From Anolis sagrei (lineage: Eukaryota; Chordata; Lepidosauria; Squamata; Anolidae), in NCBI RefSeq assembly GCF_037176765.1, contig NC_090023.1:51352866-51416865 (forward strand): DNA of 64,000 nucleotides, read 5' to 3'. Below, one piece after another: positions 1 to 24,829 of the stretch. The notes under the pieces are model-generated. The model was not told where the DNA came from, did no database searches, and saw only the letters and a list, made by a program, of their open reading frames with translations. The position numbers and the translations under genes are program-made. How positions within the stretch are numbered: position 1 is the stretch's first letter; every line of letters begins with the position of its first letter.

Positions 1-24
1 CAGAGGCTCTCTTCTCCTGCATTA

Positions 25-176
25 TGGCCTCTTCTACATTGCCATATAAAATCCTGATTATCTATTTTGAACTGGATTATATAGCATTTTAGACTCAAAT
101 AATCCACTTCAAAGCAGATATGGATAATATGGATCTTTTGCTTTGTTAATGTGGATTATATGGTGGTGTAGAAGGA
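25..176. mobile_element. Foldback MITE, 'CTTCYACACWGCC' family
   Basis: The ends are complementary (GGCCTCTTCTACATTGCC on the left, a GTGTAGAAGG-type right end) around a diverged inverted core containing GAACTGG and CAAAGCAGATA. The same family recurs at 2.2-3.4, 15.2, 15.7, 33.5, 34.8, 35.2 and 51.5 kb. No coding capacity is visible. The superfamily is not certain. Confidence 0.6.
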
Positions 177-688
177 GCTTCTGAACATACATCTTCAGCA
201 GGAAATACATTATAGAGAAACTTTGTGTGATTTCCTTCCAAGTAGATCTGTTCTCAATATAGCGCTATAATTTACAGATTGTCAAGGCACATATTTTGCT
301 AGACCAATTGCATCATCAAGTGATAAACCACTTAAGAGCAACAGGTTTCAGAACCACAGCCAAACCAAGTAAGGTACTTAAATTTTGGAATTAAGAACAT
401 AACAGGCCTGCTGGAGCAAACCAAAGCCCAGTATTCTGTTCACATAAAATTGTTGCTCAGAAGAGGTCTGTTATCATTGCATGAGTGAAATGGCACTGCC
501 ATTTTCGGTTCCTAAAAGTACCAGGATGAAAATTGGAGAGGGCTTCTCTAACTTTAACAGTTATGAATTTCAGGGAATCTCAGACTCGCTTGTTGCATGA
601 CAAGAAACACCTGATGAAATTTCTCCTTCTACACAACATATATCTACTCCAGGCATCATGTACTAGTAGAGATATTCCAAAATAAGAA
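177..688. other. Intergenic, nothing recognised
   Basis: AT-rich sequence without a coding frame, repeat family or promoter signature that I can recognise. It lies upstream of ARL6. Confidence 0.5.
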
Positions 689-702
689 ACAAAAATCTGA
701 AA

Positions 703-798
703 CTCAGTTCTTGTGGGTTTTTTTCGGGCTACATGGCCATATAGCCCGAAAAAACCCACAAGAACTGAGTGATTCCGGCCATGAAAGCCTTCGACAAT
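703..798 (+). mobile_element. Short foldback retro-insertion (Penelope-like candidate)
   Basis: The insert is flanked by a 14-bp direct repeat, ACAAAAATCTGAAA, at 689-702 and 799-812. It folds on itself: 702-731 pairs with 742-770 around a 10-base loop. Its right end, GCCTTCGACAAT, is the end shared by all copies of this family (1.5, 20.7, 30.6, 32.6, 33.0, 43.4, 43.7, 44.8 and 52.2 kb). One constant end plus variable-length target duplications suggests retroposition. The Penelope-like assignment is an inference. Confidence 0.7.
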
Positions 799-1182
799 AC
801 AAAAATCTGAAATCCGAAACACTTCTGGTCCCAAGCATTTTGGCATGCAAAGGGATGTCAAACTGTATTATTTCTACAGTACAGCTAGGTCCTATGACAA
901 AAAGAAATGTTTCTTCTTTCTTCTTCCTCAGTTCCAGACACCAATAATATTGAAACAAGGATTGGAAAATAGCCTTTGACAATATTTATTTGTTTATTTA
1001 CAGTATTCATATTTTGCCCTTCTCTTCCTGAAGAGGACTCAGGAAGAGGACTCAGGATCACAGCAAACATTCAATGCCGGTTATACAAGACAAACAACAT
1101 AGATAGAAGTATATATAGGCTTTCCCATCTTTCGGCATCTTAGAGGCTGTGCTCAATTTCAGTCACTGCTGAAGGTTTTTTG

Positions 1183-1206
1183 TTGTTGTTGTTGTTGTTG
1201 TTGTTC
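1183..1206. repeat. (GTT)n microsatellite
   Basis: A run of GTT units interrupted only at its end. Confidence 0.85.
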
Positions 1207-1269
1207 GTAAACTTCCTCCTTTTTGATAGAATCACCGTGCCTAAATATCTCCCCACTTTTTAATGCAGT

Positions 1270-1425
1270 CTCTATCTACTCACATTGCTGTTTTCAATCC
1301 TCTTGGGGCGGGGAGCTGGGCAGAAGGTCAGGAGCTCACCCTGACCCGGGCTTCAAACTGTGATCTTTTGGTTGGCAAGATTTACTGCAGCTTGTGACTA
1401 ACCTGCTATGCTAAAGCTCTGCCCT
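1270..1425 (-). mobile_element. Degraded Sauria SINE (head and middle)
   Basis: Reverse-strand order matches better copies in this window: CTACTCACATT, then GGAGCTCACC, then a degraded tRNA-like head. It is much more diverged than the copies at 33.8, 38.0 or 54.7 kb. Confidence 0.55.
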
Positions 1426-1502
1426 TTTTTTTACATTGGCTAATTTATTTACCTTCGCCTACACATGTATATTTTAATTACCTTTAAAAACTATACTAAT
1501 AT

Positions 1503-1616
1503 GTATTGTCGAAAGCTTTCATGGCCGGAATCACTGGGCTGTTGTAAGTTTTTCGGGCTGTATGGCCATTTTCCAGAAGCATTCTCTCCTGACATTTTGC
1601 CTGCATCTATGGCTAA
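1503..1616 (-). mobile_element. Foldback-family retro-insertion, truncated
   Basis: Starts at the constant end (GTATTGTCGAAAGC...) and stops after GCCTGCATCTATGG. The direct repeat TATACTAATAT flanks it at 1492-1502 and 1617-1627. Constant end on one side and variable truncation on the other is the pattern of a 3'-anchored retroelement inserted on the minus strand. Confidence 0.75.
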
Positions 1617-1628
1617 TATACTAATATA

Positions 1629-2179
1629 CAGGCCAACATATATTTTGGTACCTCCAATTTATTTCATTCATGTCAAAAACATTGCATAAAACAGTTTATC
1701 TAAAACTGATGAAATAGCTTCAAATGCTAGATCTGTTTTAGGGTATATTTGACCTGCTGATCACAAAAGTGGCCCATTTCCCTATCAGCTTTAGTTTTTA
1801 AGATACAGAACATAACCCATCTACCAGTCAAGATCTGTTCAACTATAAAAAATAGTGCTAATCATATCTAATAATAACCATATTAATGGATAGGGAAAAG
1901 ATGAGAAAGTCATATAGAAGTGTACATATAAACTATCAAGAGAGCCAGTGTGGAGTAAGTTAGGGTACGGTTTAGGGTAAGGGTTTTACCATTAAAGAAC
2001 TCTTACATTCCTTCTATAATATGTGTCCGGCCTGGCTTACAGTACCTCAGTCTCTCCCTGCCCCCCCCCCCCCTTGGTCACATGTTCCGTTCTGCGTTGC
2101 ACAAACAGTGTCCCAAAGGAGCGAAGTGGAAACAGCTTTACACTTGGAGGATCCAGACCCAGCTATCATACTGTCACCG
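1629..2179. other. Intergenic, nothing recognised
   Basis: AT-rich sequence with a short poly-C run near 2062. No gene or repeat family that I recognise. Confidence 0.45.
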
Positions 2180-2580
2180 GTCCCTTCCACACAGCTGTAT
2201 AAAATCCACATTGAACTGGATTCTATGGCAGTGTGGACTCAGATAACCCAGTTCAAAGCAGATATTGTGGATTATCTGCCTTGATATTCTGGGTTATAGG
2301 GCTTCCAGGGCCCTTCCACACAGCCTTATAACCCAGAATATCAAGGCAGAAAATCCCACAATATCTGCTTTGAACTGGGTTATCTGAGTCCACACTCAGA
2401 TAATGTGGGATTTTCTGCCTTGATATGCTGGGATATAGGGCTGTGTGGAAGGGCACCCATACAGCTGAATAAAATCCCGTATTATCTGCTTTGAACTGGA
2501 ATATATGGCAGTGTGGACTCAGATAACCCAGTTCAAAGCAGATATTGTGGATTTTTCTGCCTTGATATTCTGGGTTATAT
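2180..2580. repeat. Cluster of foldback MITE copies in alternating orientation
   Basis: At least three copies or half-copies of the CCCTTCCACACAGC family lie end to end (around 2190-2300, 2310-2450 and 2453-2580). Each contains the paired blocks AACCCAGAATATCAAGGCAG and CAAAGCAGATA or their complements. Confidence 0.7.
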
Positions 2581-2581
2581 G

Positions 2582-2940
2582 GTGTATGGTGTTGGAGGAA
2601 AGTTCTGAGAGTGCCTTGGACTGCGAGAAGATCCAACCAGTCCATCCTCCAGGAAATAAAGCCCGGCTGCTCACTGGAGGGAAGGATACTAGAGACAAAG
2701 TTGAAGTACTTTGGCCACATCATGAGGAGACAGCAAAGCCTAGAGAAGACAATGATGCAGGGGAAAGTGGAAGGCAAAAGGAAGAGGGGCCGACCAAGGG
2801 CAAGATGGATGGGTGGCATCCTTGAAGTGACTGGACTGACCTTGAAGGAGCTGGGGGTGGTAACGGCCGACAGGGAGCTCTGGCGTGGGCTGGTCCATGA
2901 GGTCACGAAGAGTCGGAGATGACTGAACGAATGAACAACA
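2582..2940 (+). mobile_element. BovB (RTE) LINE, 3' end
   Basis: The + strand frames translate into the C-terminal part of BovB ORF2. Recognisable blocks are RVPWTARRSNQSIL, LKYFGHIMRR, GKRKRGRPRARWM and ELWRGLVHEVTKSRR, followed directly by the tail ACTGAACGAATGAACAACAACA. Only the last ~110 codons are present, so the copy is strongly 5'-truncated. MITE copies flank it on both sides. Confidence 0.9.
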
Positions 2941-2949
2941 ACAATGGCT

Positions 2950-3412
2950 GTATGGAAAAACCCTTTGTTTTCAGTTGGGGGTCCTTACACACAGCCATAT
3001 AACCCAGAATATCAAGGCAGAAAAATCCACAATATCTGCTTTGAACTGGGTTATCTGAGTCCACACTCAGAGAATGTGGGATTTTCTGCCTTGGTATTCT
3101 GGGATATATTATGTGGAAGGGCCCCCAACTGAAAACAAAGGGCCCTTCCACACAGCCATATCATAACCCAGAATATCAAGGCAGAAAAATCCACAATATC
3201 TGCTTTGAACTGGATTATCTGAGTCCATACTGCCATCAAGGCAGAAAATCCCACAATACCTACTTTGAACTGGGTTATCTGAGTCCACACTGCCATATAT
3301 TCCAGTTTAGTGTGGATTTTATACAGCCATATATTCCAATTCAAAGCAGATATTGCGGGTTGCCTGCTTTGATATTCTGGGTTATATGGCTGTATAGAAG
3401 GCCCCATATTCA
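2950..3412. repeat. Second cluster of foldback MITE copies
   Basis: Two to three further copies of the CCTTCCACACAGCC family. One is bounded by the complementary ends CTTTGTTTTCAGTTGGGG (2962) and CCCCAACTGAAAACAAAG (3121), a near-perfect ~180-bp hairpin. Confidence 0.7.
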
Positions 3413-3420
3413 AAGTCATC

Positions 3421-3555
3421 CAGTGGTTCTCAACCTGTGGGTCCCCAGATGTTTTGGCCTTCAATTCCTAGAAATCCTAACAGCTGGTAAACTGGCAGGG
3501 ATTTCTGGGAGTTGTAGGCCAAAACACCTGGGGACCCACAGGTTGAGAACCACTG
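3421..3555. mobile_element. hAT-type palindromic MITE (~134 bp)
   Basis: Begins CAGTGGTTCTCAACCTGTGG and ends with its complement, GGTTGAGAACCACTG. The body is nearly palindromic around CAGCTGGTAAACTGG. No clear target duplication remains here, unlike the copies at 37162, 40374, 47161 and 48786. Confidence 0.85.
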
Positions 3556-3597
3556 CGAGGTTCAAGAGTCCTTCCCTAAGTCTTCCCTTGCATGTGT

Positions 3598-3672
3598 TTT
3601 TGGACTTCAGCTCCCAGAGTCCCTTGCTATTGGCTAATGCAGCTGAGGCTTCTGGGAGTTGAAGTCCAAAGC
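3598..3672. repeat. Short inverted repeat upstream of the ARL6 promoter
   Basis: TTGGACTTCAGCTCCCAGAG at the left is mirrored by CTTCTGGGAGTTGAAGTCCAA at the right. It is probably a MITE relic. Its loop contains ATTGG (3633), a reverse CCAAT box that could serve the promoter next to it. Confidence 0.5.
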
Positions 3673-3699
3673 GTGGCTGAATGCATGAGAATCTACTTG

Positions 3700-3849
3700 A
3701 AGGTGATTTCCTGTGGAGCTGTAGCGGCCCCTGCCGGCGTGGAGGACCACAGAATGCACACGGAGGGAGAGAAGGAGGAGTGGAAAGTGCTGTGCTGCCG
3801 GAGGGGGCGTGGCTTCCACGGGGCGGTGCTGTATCCTAGGTAACGACGC
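3700..3849 (+). promoter_or_regulatory. ARL6: Probable ARL6 promoter (GC-rich, TATA-less)
   Basis: A local CpG-bearing island in otherwise AT-rich DNA. It contains two GC-box-like sites (GGGGGCGTGGC near 3803 and GGGGCGG near 3820) and an X-box-like site just before the first exon's splice donor at 3911. No TATA box is seen. Role inferred from position 5' of the non-coding exon and composition. Confidence 0.65.
3831..3844 (+). promoter_or_regulatory. X-box-like RFX site in the ARL6 promoter
   Basis: The sequence GTATCCTAGGTAAC fits the relaxed ciliary X-box (GTHNCC, two bases, RGNAAC). RFX-factor X-boxes are known at many ciliary and BBS genes, so the site suits ARL6. It lies about 70 bases before the exon-1 splice donor. 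Binding is inferred. Confidence 0.6.
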
Positions 3850-3911
3850 AGGCGTCAGGAGTGTGGAGCGCTTTGAAGGCCTGACGGAGGACGCTGCCTA
3901 TATTTTGTTTG
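3850..3911 (+). other. ARL6: ARL6 exon 1, non-coding (5' boundary approximate)
   Basis: Ends in a strong donor, G|GTGAGT at 3911/3912. The GC-rich stretch before it has no ATG between the X-box and the donor, which fits a 5' untranslated exon. The transcription start is not visible, so the left edge is a guess. Confidence 0.5.
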
Positions 3912-4056
3912 GTGAGTATTTGGTGAGAAGGCATGCGCGGTGAGGGCCGAGAGTGGCCCTGCCTTGTTCCTCACCCACACAACAGCCCTGCAAGGTGGGC
4001 GAAAACGGGCAGAGAGGGACTGAGGAAGGATGGTTGTTTGAACCCCAGCCCACAGC

Positions 4057-4212
4057 TGCATCTACACCAGGCAGGAGCAAACTTGGGCCCTCCAGGTGTT
4101 TTGGACTCCAACTCCCACAATTCCTAACAGCCGGTAGGCTGTTAGGAATTGTGGGAGTTGGAGTCCAATACACCTGGAGGGCCCAAATTTGCCCCTGCCT
4201 GGTGTAGATGCA
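4057..4212. mobile_element. Palindromic MITE in ARL6 intron 1
   Basis: A ~156-bp near-perfect inverted repeat running from TGCATCTACACCAGGCAG to CTGCCTGGTGTAGATGCA. Its core arms carry CCTCCAGGTGTTTTGGACTC and GGGAGTTGGAGTCCAATAC around a GGTA centre. Relatives are at 34672 (with hAT-type target duplication) and 30985 (partial). Confidence 0.8.
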
Positions 4213-4359
4213 CTCCAAAACTATAAACACCAAAATTGCCAGCCTTTTCACATTTGAAAGTCATTTCCTCTTAGCTCAATGGAGTTCATTCATCCAAGTT
4301 AATACAGGATTGCTGCCCAAGATGTGTGCCTGTCCACATTGCTAACTCTGGCCCTTTGA

Positions 4360-4496
4360 TACCGCTTTAACTGTATTTGGGATTATTTTAATTGTGTATT
4401 TGTATGGTACATGGTATGTTTCAACTGCAGTATATCTGCAAACCGCCTTGAGTCTTCGGAGAGAGGTGATATAGAAATTTCCCAAATAAATAAAGT
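4360..4496 (+). mobile_element. L2-like LINE 3' tail
   Basis: Contains the typical end CCGCCTTGAGTC...GATATAGAAAT followed by AAATAAATAAA. Only the non-coding tail is present. Confidence 0.65.
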
Positions 4497-4655
4497 TCTG
4501 TGGCTCGAAAGGGTGGAATCTTAGGATTTGTAGTTCGGAGGAGGATTGGGGATGGGTGGTCAGAAAGCACTGGTCCATCCCTCAATTGTAGTTCCCGAGG
4601 TATTGTCTCCTGCATCCCTTCTTTTCAGGGTCATTTTAAATAGCTTCCCAATACT

Positions 4656-5129
4656 GTACTGGAGGATTTAAGGATCCCAAGGTAGGCATTCTTTCAGCAC
4701 AGAGCTCTACCGGAGGACCTAGGGTCTCAGAGAGGTCTTCTGTCCCCATATCTATGGTATAATAATAATAACAACAACAACAATAATGCAGATGTACTCG
4801 AGGACCTAGGGATCCCAGGAGAGGCATTCTATCAGCACAGAGCTGTACTGGAGGACTTAGAGAGTCTCACAAAGGTCTTCTATCTCCATAGCTATGGTAT
4901 TTATTTATTTATTTCATATACTTGTACCTCGCCCTTCTCACCCCCGAGGGGGGACTCATTCATTAAAACAAAACATTAAATAAACAGTTGTTAAAACACG
5001 CCAATTAAAATCCAGGTCCGGGTCAATTCATTGTCACTTTGAAATTGCTTGTGTCTTCTTCATACAAGCCGCTGTTCAATGGTCAAATGCAAGGTCCCAC
5101 AGCCAAGTCTTGAGTTTCCTTCTAAAGGG

Positions 5130-5165
<36 letters not shown>

Positions 5166-5645
5166 ATTACTGGAGGACCTAGGGATGCCAAGAGAGGCAT
5201 TCTATCAGCATAGAGTTCTATTGAAAGACCTAGTTCCACACAGGTCTTCTATATCTATATCTATGGTATGATGATGGTGGTGGTGATTAGCATGATGATG
5301 CCACTGTACTGGAGGAGGAAGGAATCTAAGCAAATCCTTCTAACCCCATAAATAAAGTAATAGTAGTAATAATCATAATAACAATAATAATGCAGCTGTA
5401 CTGGAGGATCTAGGGATTCCAAGAGAGGCCTTCTATCCTCATAGATAAGATGACGATGTTGATAATAATAATAATGAAGCTGTGCTGGGGAACCTAGGAA
5501 TTCTTAGAGGGGGCTTCTATCCCCATAATTATTATATTTAATTATGATGATGATGATGATGATGATGATGTGCTGGAGGACCTATAGAGGCTATTTATCT
5601 TTATAGCTATAATAATAATAATAATAATAATACTGATGATGGCTT
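4656..5645 (+). repeat. Degenerate tandem satellite with microsatellite spacers
   Basis: About ten diverged units, each starting near TACTGGAGGACCTAGGGATC and continuing as AGAGAGGCWTTCTATC...CATAG, start near 4656, 4710, 4797, 4849, 5166, 5220, 5310, 5402, 5486 and 5571. Unit length alternates between ~52 and ~87 bp in the first part and is ~84-92 bp later. Most long units end in AAT, ATG or GGT triplet runs. An L2-like piece (about 4900-5118) interrupts the array. Confidence 0.8.
4900..5118 (-). mobile_element. L2-like LINE tail inserted in the satellite
   Basis: Reverse-strand tail: TTATTTATTTATTTC, then CTCGCCCTTCTCACCCCCGAG, then AT-rich 3' body with CACAGCCAAGTCTTGAG. It separates satellite units at 4849 and 5166. 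Confidence 0.65.
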
Positions 5646-5649
5646 TTAA

Positions 5650-5934
5650 AAACCCTTTTAATTTAATCTTTTAAACTCTAAAATTTAAAATCTGTTAATT
5701 GTGAAATTGTCATAACATGAATTTGTTGGTCTGTGTTTAATTGTCTGAATGTCCTTGCTGTTTGAGTAGATGTAAATTGGATTACCTTTTGACTTACTTT
5801 GTATTGTTATATGGCATTGAATGTTTGCCTTTCTATTTGTTGTAAACTGCATTGAGTCCCCTCCAGGGAGATAGGGTGGGATAGAAAAAAAAGTTTTCAT
5901 TCATTCATTCATTCATTCATTCATTCATATATCC
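5650..5934 (+). mobile_element. L2-like LINE 3' end with (ATTC)n
   Basis: Ends with GTAAACTGCATTGAGTCCCC, then GGATAGAAAAAA, then seven ATTC/CATT units. Same tail architecture as the better copies at 60.4 and 62.9 kb. Confidence 0.65.
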
Positions 5935-7077
5935 CACGATTCCAAAGAGCCATAGCCATAAAAGTGGTATCAGATTGTTATAACTATGCAGTGTAGCTCT
6001 TCAGTCTTGTATGTATAGGAGTGAATCCCCTCTCCCCATGAACAAAGCAACGGGACAGCTCTGTAAACAAGCCTGGGATTTCAGCATTACATTCTGCTGA
6101 AATATCTTCTAAATGCAAATGCTGGCTTCTACATACATTTTTTTTATTGTGGGATTTAAACGAACTAATGTGCATTAATGGAATTGATTTATTCATGTAC
6201 TACTTGGTGGAAGTCTGTGCTTCAGGCACAAGTGAGTTACCGGTACTTTCTCTTCTGTTAGTTTCATCAAAAATGATAATAACCTAAGTGCTACTCCAGG
6301 ACAACTGTGGATCACATGCATGCTTACCAGCTCTGTGAATTGGTGTGAATGAACTAATTCTGGGTACAGTCTGAGATCATATCCCATGCTGCTCAGCTGT
6401 AGCCCATTAGAATTTGAATATACTGTTTTTGGAAGGCTGCATCATGAAATACTACTATCTTTGCAGTCTTTGTCCTGTTAAAATGTACAGACGAAACTCT
6501 TTCGTAGTTCATAAAACTCACTTTTTGATAATTATGTAGCAAATGTTATATAACTTGGATCACTTGACTATATTTTAAAATATGCCAGCATTTCTAGTTC
6601 AAGTTCTTTATATATTGTGTGGGTTAAATTGTAATGCAGGAAATATCAGATGATCTACAGAAAATTCTGCACTATGTGTTGACCAGATGCTCTCTATCTA
6701 TGTTTGTTTTTAGAATACTTGTTTTATTTTGATTATATAATTACAGCACCTTACTAAATAATTATTACCCTGTTTATTATTGAGGGCGATCTAATATATA
6801 CATTCAATAATCCAGTTCAACCTCAAACTATAAATTGTGGCACATAGCTGTCTGTCCACACACCAAAGGATATTATGCTTCAAATGGACAGGTCATAAGT
6901 AGCCCGACTGCTTTGACAAGGAGACTCTTCCCAAATAATCAGCTTATCTTCTAGTTGCTTGCATTAACCAACTTGCTGTGACACCATTTGGAATCATTTT
7001 CTCTCATGGCAGTTTTGCCTTAAATATCAAAGGATCTTTGCCCTCATGTGTAATTTCAGTAGGCATATTCTTCACAG
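5935..7077. other. ARL6 intron 1, distal part; nothing recognised
   Basis: AT-rich intronic DNA without a repeat family or open frame that I can support. A pyrimidine-poor stretch leads to two possible acceptors, CTTCACAG ending at 7077 and CCATTCAG ending at 7103. Confidence 0.5.
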
Positions 7078-7111
7078 TCACAGGTGTTGATTGTACCATT
7101 CAGTCGAAGTT

Positions 7112-21448
<14,337 letters not shown>

Positions 21449-21474
<26 letters not shown>

Positions 21475-21870
21475 AAAACCAATGAGCTATGAAAATGGCA
21501 TAAAGATTATTTATAGATGCAACTGAAGAGCCTTGAAGACAAAGGACTTTTTAGGCCTGTTTGTTCTTCCCCCCCCCCCCTTTTTTTTTTTTTTGGCTTT
21601 TATTAAATCCCACTGGGCATTTTTTGTAATAAAACATTTAGTTCACATGCACATTCATCTTATGGACCAAAAATGTAGGTGTGGTTGGAAAAGTTCAATC
21701 ATTGTATGGAATCTAAAAAGACTAGTGTGTTTTGAGTTATGGGCTTTGCTTAGTCTCCCCTCTGCCCCCCTCCCATGTGTCCTATTAAACAAACTGCCTA
21801 TATGTGATATGTGCATTGAGATAAACTATAGTGTAACAGCATGTCCACAATAAAGAAGTGGCTGCCAGAA
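21449..21870 (+). CDS. ARL6: ARL6 exon 8: last codons and 3' UTR
   Basis: Acceptor TTTCCCTTCCTTACCCAG. Coding part 21449-21474 gives (D)QIQLMKT and TGA, matching the family's C-terminus, which ends in KT. AATAAA at 21849-21854 gives a likely 3' end near 21870; a second AATAAA at 22458 could give a longer form. Confidence 0.85.
21849..21854 (+). terminator. ARL6: Polyadenylation signal candidate for ARL6
   Basis: AATAAA about 375 bases after the stop codon, preceded by non-repetitive sequence. An alternative is at 22458-22463. Confidence 0.55.
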
Positions 21871-22479
21871 ACCTCAGACACACATGTTCCTCTGCACTGC
21901 AAATCTGTAAGGGGCAACTCTGGTAACTCTTTTTTTCTGACCTAAGTCTGGGCTTTTCATGTCACCCAGGCCAGGGATTGTACTTTATAACAAACTCCCA
22001 TTCTCAAAATAAGACAACTTCAAACTGTGGTTTCTGAAGCAATCTTAAAATTAATCAACGCTTGTTTTAAGTCACAATATCTTATCTAGATGACACAGCC
22101 ATTTTATTTAGAGGGGGACACCTAAAAGCAGCCCACTGTGTGTTCATGGTTTTATTGGCTGAGTAGCACCAACTAAGGCTTACACCAGCATCTTCTTGAT
22201 TATACTCGCCTTGCTAAACCGTGGTTTAATATTGATCTGCAAACTAATATATTTTACCAGGATTTGCTGGGGACCTTTGACAAAATTCAAAAGTTTTGTG
22301 TTAAATGGAAAACAGCTATAAAATTTAAAATTTTCATATCATCTTTTAAGTCAAATATGGATTCTGTTTTATAAGCCATTATGGATGTTTATAATTTTCT
22401 GTTGGTGTGTTCTCAAATTATAGTGTGTTCTGTAATAACTGAAATAATATTTTGATAAATAAAATATAGTATATGGTTA

Positions 22480-23260
22480 ATTTACTGGAATTTTGTTTGA
22501 TTTAAAATGACAGAGATAATAGTATCCAATCCAATACACAAAATGAACATTAATTCAGTTGTTACTCACAATTGGAGTAGATGCTTTAAATGAATAGAAT
22601 TTACATAAATGCTGACTTTACTGACTTATTGATTCAGTAGATCGCTATACGGTAGTTGGAACAAACAACTATATTTAGCTCTGTTATTATTCAAGCAGAT
22701 GTCTATTGTCTAAAACTTTGCCTAGTGTAATCCATTTTATCCTTGACCCTAATTCATTTATATATTGTTAGTATTTCATATGAATACATAATCTGGAGTT
22801 CTCAAATTTTACACTAATCTGGCTTTAGCCATGACAAATGATGTAACACTGTATTTGGAATGTCAGAGAAACATATACGTTGGTTCTAGAAAACTACAGT
22901 GGATGTTACTGCAATAGGGAGAAGATTCAGATAAAACCCTCTGTTTGGAAATGTCTAATATACACTTGATTTTGTTAACACATTGACATCTTTCAACATG
23001 GCACTTTTAAATGATGTTTCATGTGAACTGTTGCCACTACTGACTTCTTACAGATCTCTTTCAAATTCTGCCGATGTTTCCCACACACATCCACTCAGGA
23101 AAATCTTACACTGAATCCAGAGCCTCCCGGAAAAATACAGTAACTTCTCCAATTCCCTGGAAGGCATTTGGAGGAAAACATTACATATCTTAAAAGAAAC
23201 TCCTTGGCAGTAAGAGTAGTTTGGTAATGGAACTAACTGCTAGAGAGATGATGGTGGGGT
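22480..23260. other. Intergenic spacer, nothing recognised
   Basis: AT-rich DNA 3' of ARL6 with no repeat family or frame that I recognise; part may belong to a longer ARL6 3' UTR. Confidence 0.45.
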
Positions 23261-23261
23261 C

Positions 23262-23372
23262 TTCTTTGCTGGATGTTTTCCAGTTGGAGGTTCTAGAGAT
23301 CCTGCATTGAGCAAGTGATTGGAACTTATGATCCATGGAGCTCTTTCCAACTCTGTAATTCTAAGATTCACA
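23262..23372 (+). mobile_element. Old CR1 LINE 3' end
   Basis: TGCTGGATGTTTTCCAGTTG, then TGATCCATGGAGCTCTTTCC and AACTCTGTAATTCTAAGATTC: the CR1 3' terminus in order. Confidence 0.6.
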
Positions 23373-23954
23373 TCCAAACTTGACTTCCATTTCATTAATT
23401 CTGTTGGGTAGGTTTTTTTTTTTTTTTTTTTCACTTCTTACCTTTTCTGGTACTAGAGCTGAATTCAAGTTGCAAGTCCTAAACAGGGCAGCTGATGTCT
23501 GGGACTCTTGTTTGGGACTCTCATTCATAGAGTCAACACAAGTCAATGTTGATGACAAATAACAAATCCTTACATATGCTGGGACTCACATTGGGCACAA
23601 CAAAGTGTGATAGAAGCAGAAATTAGTATAGCCAACTATTCCTGTTTACAGTAAAGTTTCAAGAAGATACTTGTAACATTTTTAGTTCTAATCCAATGTA
23701 CTACTCACACAAAATATTTTTATTGTTGTTAATAACTTGATTGATGAGGATAGAGAAATCAGGGTCTACATTTAGTTCTTCAGCCAAACAATGAATGATG
23801 GATTTTTAATTTTTTTAGATTCCATGTCATTCACATTTATGCCTAAGGACATGTGTGTGCAAAAGCCTTTTCTTGCTAGTGGAGAAACTATACTTTCAGC
23901 CCAAATATTGTCTACAGGAATATCCCTACAAATGAATCCTGAGCTGGGAATTTT

Positions 23955-24214
23955 ATTTTATTTTTTTCGTGTCAGGAGTGACTTGAGAAATGGCAAGTCG
24001 CTTCTGGTGTGAGAGAATTGGCTGTTTGCAAGGACGTTGCCCAGGAAACGCCGGATGTTTTACCATCCTGTGGGAGGCTTCTCTAATGTCCCTGCATGTG
24101 AAGCTGGAGCTGACAGATGGGAGCTCACCCCACTCCCCAGATTTGAACCACCGACCTTTCGGTCAGCAGTCCTGCCAGCACAAGGGTTTAACTCATTGTG
24201 TCACCAGGGGCTCC
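23955..24214 (-). mobile_element. tRNA-derived lizard SINE (ACA-type)
   Basis: TTTTTTTCGTGTCAGGAGTGAC tail on the + strand, GAGAATTGGCTGTTTGCAAGG, GGGAGCTCACCCC, and the head complement GATTTGAACCACCGACC...GGGGCTCC. Confidence 0.85.
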
Positions 24215-24829
24215 TTTTGATCTGGGATGATTTTGCCTGCTCCATCTGATTCCCCTTTGTGGGGAAACCAGATGTCCTGTGTTATCAATGATAGTGGTAG
24301 AAATTTTTCGTTCATGCCATTGGCCTTTGCAACTGCCAGAACAAACAATAAAGGATTCTGCTTGTGTCTCCAAGTGTTAACAGCAAGGATTTCTTATCTT
24401 GTGTTCCTGGCTTTCCAGCTGGGAAAGATAGCTTTATGGGGGAATCCTGATGGGAGAAGATGGTTTGTAAGGAAGATGATAGGCATGAGGAGCATTCCCG
24501 TAGACAGATTGGGAACCTCTGTTTACCAAATGTTGTTTTTTCTGTACTAGAGCCTCTGGATTGAGTCATACATGTTCAGTGAAACTCACTCTGAGATATG
24601 TATATCTTTCACGTAGCTTTGACTGATTTTGAAGTTTGTGGAGATCAAAATATAACACATCTATGGTTTTGTATATTTTAGTGAAAATTCTATAAAAGTG
24701 GAAAATTAAAGTGCATTTTATCAGAAAACAGTTTGCTTTAAAATACATTTTCTTTAGCTTTAGGCAATAATTAGAATAAAGTGTTCAAAGGGCTCATGTG
24801 AACTGAAAATTTAAAAAACAAAAACACGT

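Noticed and set aside
2611-2922. 103-codon basic frame that looks like a host protein
   Set aside because: It is the C-terminus of BovB ORF2 with the LINE tail attached.
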